This document shows positions 5,868 through 8,313 of a DNA stretch of 8,313 nucleotides, piece after piece (position 1 is the first letter of the stretch; every line of letters begins with the position of its first letter). The DNA is from CAG-552 sp964516925. Its GTDB lineage: Bacteria > Bacillota > Clostridia > Christensenellales > Pumilibacteraceae. The notes under the pieces were generated by a model that saw nothing but the letters and a program-made list of their open reading frames with translations, was not told the DNA's origin and searched no databases. The stretch lies in the NCBI GenBank assembly GCA_964516925.1, contig CAZEXL010000030.1, forward strand, positions 1-8,313, in the 5' to 3' direction. A program made the translations under genes and the position numbers.

Positions 5868-7109
5868 TCAAACGATATAGCGGTCAAGCTCACCCAATCT
5901 TTTCAGCACGGTAAGCATTCCGTTCCCCTTTACTACATCGGCGGCAAGCGCGATGCTAAGCGAAAGGTCGTTGCTTTTTAGTGTCGAAAGCGAATAGCCG
6001 TCGTCGCCGTACAAGCGTTTGAAAACTCTGAATGCAAGCGTAAAAATATTAGCTTCGGCGCTTAGTTTTTCAATCAGGTCGTCGCCGTACTCCCTTATTT
6101 TGTATTCTATAAGCGACGCCTCGAAACCGCTTAGCTGAGGTCGCAAAAAATTCAAGGCTTTGTATTCGCTTATATTCAAAAGTTCGGATATGCGCTCTAG
6201 CCGATAATTGTTATCGGGCGGAGGCGTGAAGCGACTGCGCCGACGAGCGTGATTTTTATATAATTTTGCAAGCACAGCCGCAAAAACGAATTGCAATTCG
6301 CCTTGCGAATAGTCGTTGCCGTTAAGCATGGAATAACACAAAGCGCATTGCGTTTCGCCGCCAAAAGTCAGGTTGGAAGTCGATGCGATAAGCGCAAGCT
6401 TAAGCGAATTTTGTAACAATATTTCGCTTAACATATGCGAGTTTTTATGTAGATTCTTTACGCTAAGCGCCGTTTGAGCCGCAATATCCGAAATCCCTCC
6501 GGCGATAAACGGACAGTAATCGACCGAGCCGAAGAGCGCCGAACAATAGTAGTCGAACGCGGAGTTTAATCTGGAAACGATTTGCCCGAACAGCTCTGCT
6601 TTTTGTTCATCCTTAAGCTGCGCGTTAAGCTCGAACACGTATCCTTGCGGCTTAGGAACTACGTACTTTACGTACACTCCGCCCTCGTTTATTACGCATA
6701 CGTCGCTTAAGCAATCAAAATACGGTAGCGACGCCACCACGACGGGCAGCTCGTTTAAAGCCGCGACGTATTTAGCGGCGTTTACGGCAAAAAACGAGCC
6801 TACCGCTACTATAAGCTTGCAATCTTCGGGCAACGAAATCGATTCGATCTCTTTTTTCTCGTAGCTTATTTTTACCAAGCCGACGCGATAGTCTTTTTTC
6901 GTTCCGTCATAAAACTTAAGCGCAAGCCGTTCGTCGTCGTAAAGCACTACTATTCTGCTTAAAAACGGCGTAAAGTTGCTTATAAACGCCGATGCGCACG
7001 TAAATGCGTTACGTACAAGCAAACACTTTACGGTGAAATCGTGAGTTTTTCCGCAATCGCAATCGTAGCTTCCGTGCAATTGCGTATAATCGGCAGTACA
7101 ATAGTTCAT
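5868..7109 (-). CDS. Degenerate glycerol-1-phosphate dehydrogenase-like (AraM/EgsA-type) protein
   Basis: This 413-residue protein has no signal peptide or membrane segment. Its order of features follows the iron-containing alcohol dehydrogenase/G1P dehydrogenase family. It has the N-terminal CDCGKTHDF (17-25, matching the family's C-x-C-G-x-x-H) and a Rossmann-like part with KLIVAVGSFFAVNAAKYVA (98-116). PVVVASLPYFD (122-132) corresponds to the family's A-P-S-M-D segment. GGISDIAAQTA (204-214) holds a metal-ligand-type Asp (D208), and a helical C-terminal domain follows. By alignment from memory, GSGT-I-x-D has become GSFFAVN (104-110), the first ligand His of S-G-x-E-H has become T253, and the His of L-H-G has become Q269. 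Loss of both metal histidines and the NAD motif argues against dehydrogenase activity. The frame is intact, so this is not a simple pseudogene. The ATG at 7109 is preceded by an in-frame TAA and no Shine-Dalgarno. The gene is the first of a unit with ksgA. Confidence 0.65.
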   Translation of the reverse strand: MNYCTADYTQLHGSYDCDCGKTHDFTVKCLLVRNAFTCASAFISNFTPFLSRIVVLYDDERLALKFYDGTKKDYRVGLVKISYEKKEIESISLPEDCKLIVAVGSFFAVNAAKYVAALNELPVVVASLPYFDCLSDVCVINEGGVYVKYVVPKPQGYVFELNAQLKDEQKAELFGQIVSRLNSAFDYYCSALFGSVDYCPFIAGGISDIAAQTALSVKNLHKNSHMLSEILLQNSLKLALIASTSNLTFGGETQCALCYSMLNGNDYSQGELQFVFAAVLAKLYKNHARRRSRFTPPPDNNYRLERISELLNISEYKALNFLRPQLSGFEASLIEYKIREYGDDLIEKLSAEANIFTLAFRVFKRLYGDDGYSLSTLKSNDLSLSIALAADVVKGNGMLTVLKRLGELDRYIV

Positions 7110-7115
7110 AGCTTA

Positions 7116-7121
7116 ATTGTA
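7116..7121 (-). promoter_or_regulatory. Possible -10 box 6 bases from the start codon (leaderless transcript)
   Basis: On the minus strand TACAAT (7121-7116) is followed by taagct and then the ATG at 7109. A start 7 bases past the box would fall on the A of the ATG, giving a leaderless mRNA, which fits the absence of a Shine-Dalgarno sequence. No good -35 box or extended -10 lies at the right distance, so the call is tentative. Confidence 0.3.
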
Positions 7122-7177
7122 GCGCAATTTCATTTTTAGAATTGCTCTGATTTTGCCGAAAAACATCGTTTACTAGC

Positions 7178-7208
7178 AAAAAGCGGCCGCTTAATGCAAC
7201 CGCTTTTT
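7178..7208 (-). terminator. Intrinsic terminator of the YitT-family gene
   Basis: On the minus strand, aaaaagcggttgc (7208-7196) pairs along its whole length with gcggccgcttttt (7190-7178), 13 bp including two G-T wobbles, around a 5-base loop. The final five T (7182-7178) form the tail. On the plus strand the wobbles become C-A mismatches, so it favours the minus direction. It lies about 22 bases after the stop codon. Confidence 0.88.
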
Positions 7209-7229
7209 TAATTATTATTTCGTTTCGAA

Positions 7230-8123
7230 TTACTTTATTCTTTTAAAGTTGCCGTACGTTTCGTTTATGTTTTCCGAAAACGCAAACGTATCGTCGTACT
7301 TATTAAGTATCATCTTAAAATCGACAAGCTGGTGCTTGTTTACTACGCACAACAATATTTGTTTTTGGTCGCGACTAAAACCGCCCACGCACGATATTTG
7401 CGTAGTGCCGTGCTTAAGAGTATTTTGCACTTCTTGCGTGATCTCGTCGGGGTGCGACGTGATAACCGTAAACTTACACGCCGCCTTCGTACCTTTTACT
7501 ATTACGTTGCCGACAAACATCGAAATAAAGCTGTACAGTACACACAGACACACGGGCTTGTAATCGAATATGAGCGATCCGTCCTCGCCTTGTTTTGCGT
7601 ACACGAAGAACGATGCGGCGGCAACCACGGCGTTTATAATAAACGTTACCCAAAAGAAATTCAGTTCGGGCTTTTTGTTGCTTATGTACTTGGATATAAC
7701 GTCCGTTCCGCCGGTGGAAGAATTGCACCTTAAACACATACCGTACACTACGCCGCTTATCGTTCCGCTTAAAATAACGGGATAAATCGTGTCCTGACCT
7801 TTTGCGTCGTATTGCAAATTTTCAAGTCCGAGCTTTTGCAATATCAAAAAGGCAACCGAGTACGTTAAACAAAACGTAAACGAGCGCAATGCGAACTTGC
7901 GATCGACTGCAAATACCGCAAAAACGCAAAGCGGTAAATTTATAAGCAACGACATATAACCTATACTAAAACCGGTCTTGTATTGAATCATCGTTGCCAC
8001 ACCGTTAAGTCCGGCGGGGGCAAAATCGTTCTTTACTATAAACAGCTGATAGTCAAAAGCAAGCAATATTGCTGCCGCAACGGTAATTAAGTACGGCATA
8101 ATTTTTTTAATAATTTCTTTCAT
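7230..8123 (-). CDS. YitT-family membrane protein with C-terminal DUF2179 domain
   Basis: This 297-residue protein belongs to the YitT family (formerly DUF161), common in several copies per Firmicutes genome. The first two thirds contain five to six membrane segments, with family motifs APAGLNGVATMIQYKTGFSIG (about 35-55) and the glycine-rich CNSSTGGTDVISKYI (about 133-147). The C-terminal cytoplasmic DUF2179 domain follows from about residue 215, with HGTTQISCVGGFSRDQKQIL and then YDDTFAFSENINETYGNF, the usual end of the family. The biochemical role is unsettled; transport or sensing has been suggested for relatives. The ATG at 8123 is chosen because aagggg lies 5 bases upstream. An in-frame GTG at 8141 overlaps that site and is less likely. 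The gene has its own terminator, and the next gene downstream appears to be a separate unit. Confidence 0.9.
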   Translation of the reverse strand: MKEIIKKIMPYLITVAAAILLAFDYQLFIVKNDFAPAGLNGVATMIQYKTGFSIGYMSLLINLPLCVFAVFAVDRKFALRSFTFCLTYSVAFLILQKLGLENLQYDAKGQDTIYPVILSGTISGVVYGMCLRCNSSTGGTDVISKYISNKKPELNFFWVTFIINAVVAAASFFVYAKQGEDGSLIFDYKPVCLCVLYSFISMFVGNVIVKGTKAACKFTVITSHPDEITQEVQNTLKHGTTQISCVGGFSRDQKQILLCVVNKHQLVDFKMILNKYDDTFAFSENINETYGNFKRIK

Positions 8124-8183
8124 GTATTCCCCTTGCGCCACGCGCTACGTCGACCTATCAAGTCTTTATTAGTTTGCCACATT

Positions 8184-8199
8184 CGTCAAAAAATGTCAA
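8184..8199 (-). promoter_or_regulatory. Possible -35 elements upstream of the YitT-family gene
   Basis: On the minus strand a perfect TTGACA (8199-8194) is followed four bases later by TTGACG (8189-8184). No convincing -10 box sits 16-18 bases further on; the best match at 17 bases from the first is caaact. The promoter is probably here, but the -10 box is unresolved. Confidence 0.3.
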
Positions 8200-8208
8200 T
8201 AGTTTTGA

Positions 8209-8290
8209 TTACTTTTCTTTTGGAAAGCCCTACTTTTCTTCTGTGAAGAAAAGTAGGCAAACACACCTTTCTTCAGTGAAGAAAGGTGTG
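8209..8290. repeat. Cluster of three palindromic hairpin units, right copy
   Basis: Unit 1 (8209-8227) begins ttacttttctttt, identical to 13 bases of the left-end hairpin at 70-82, but it stops after the short stem cttt/aaag and is truncated. Unit 2 (8229-8257) has perfect 13-bp arms (8229-8241 and 8245-8257) with a 3-base loop tgt. Unit 3 (8262-8290) has perfect 13-bp arms (8262-8274 and 8278-8290) with loop agt. Units 2 and 3 share tttcttc/gaagaaa around the loop but differ in the outer stem with pairing preserved. The cluster lies upstream of the YitT-family gene. No T run follows, so these look like REP-type elements rather than terminators. Confidence 0.75.
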
Positions 8291-8313
8291 CCAAAGAAGC
8301 TTGATATATAATT

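Noticed and set aside
8209..8290. CRISPR array
   Set aside because: The units are palindromic, differ from one another, and are only a few bases apart, with no spacers or cas genes.

Overview
The window looks like chromosomal DNA from an anaerobic Bacillota, most likely a clostridial lineage. This rests on strong GGAG-type ribosome binding sites, consensus sigma-A promoters, compact intrinsic terminators, and clostridial-type proteins: ATP-dependent PEP carboxykinase, a YitT-family membrane protein, a MATE exporter and a double zinc-ribbon protein with an acidic tail. I cannot name the genus. I see no rRNA, tRNA, CRISPR array, transposase, riboswitch or recognisable defence cluster.

Layout. 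Positions 1-213 hold a repeat-like tract with a perfect 12-bp hairpin. A consensus promoter follows, with an inverted repeat just after the expected transcription start. They lead into the only plus-strand gene, a 107-residue SemiSWEET/PQ-loop-like membrane protein (214-537). Two back-to-back terminators (559-620) separate it from the convergent minus-strand block. Reading that block in its own direction, from right to left: a YitT-family protein (8123-7230); a degenerate glycerol-1-phosphate-dehydrogenase-like protein (7109-5868) followed closely by the 16S rRNA dimethyltransferase ksgA/rsmA (5835-5011); pckA (4883-3300); a double zinc-ribbon protein with a long acidic tail (3049-2555); and a small papain-like cysteine-peptidase-fold protein (2484-2098) directly followed by a MATE exporter (2080-653). 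The far right end (8209-8290) carries three related hairpin units, one truncated, that share a 13-mer with the left-end hairpin.

How the genes work together. Most units are independent. pckA has its own promoter and terminator and handles PEP/oxaloacetate interconversion. The zinc-ribbon gene has a promoter of the same pattern and its own terminator. ksgA and its upstream neighbour form one unit, and the peptidase-like gene and the MATE gene form another, 17 bases apart. No single pathway links the window.

The most unusual item is the gene upstream of ksgA. It keeps the overall layout of AraM/EgsA-type glycerol-1-phosphate dehydrogenases, including the N-terminal C-x-C-G-x-x-H signature. By my alignment from memory, both metal-binding histidines and the dinucleotide-binding GSGT..D motif are replaced, so it is probably a repurposed non-enzymatic paralogue. 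It also lacks a Shine-Dalgarno sequence and may be read from a leaderless transcript. The second item of note is the hairpin-repeat family at both window ends, whose units differ by compensatory base changes.
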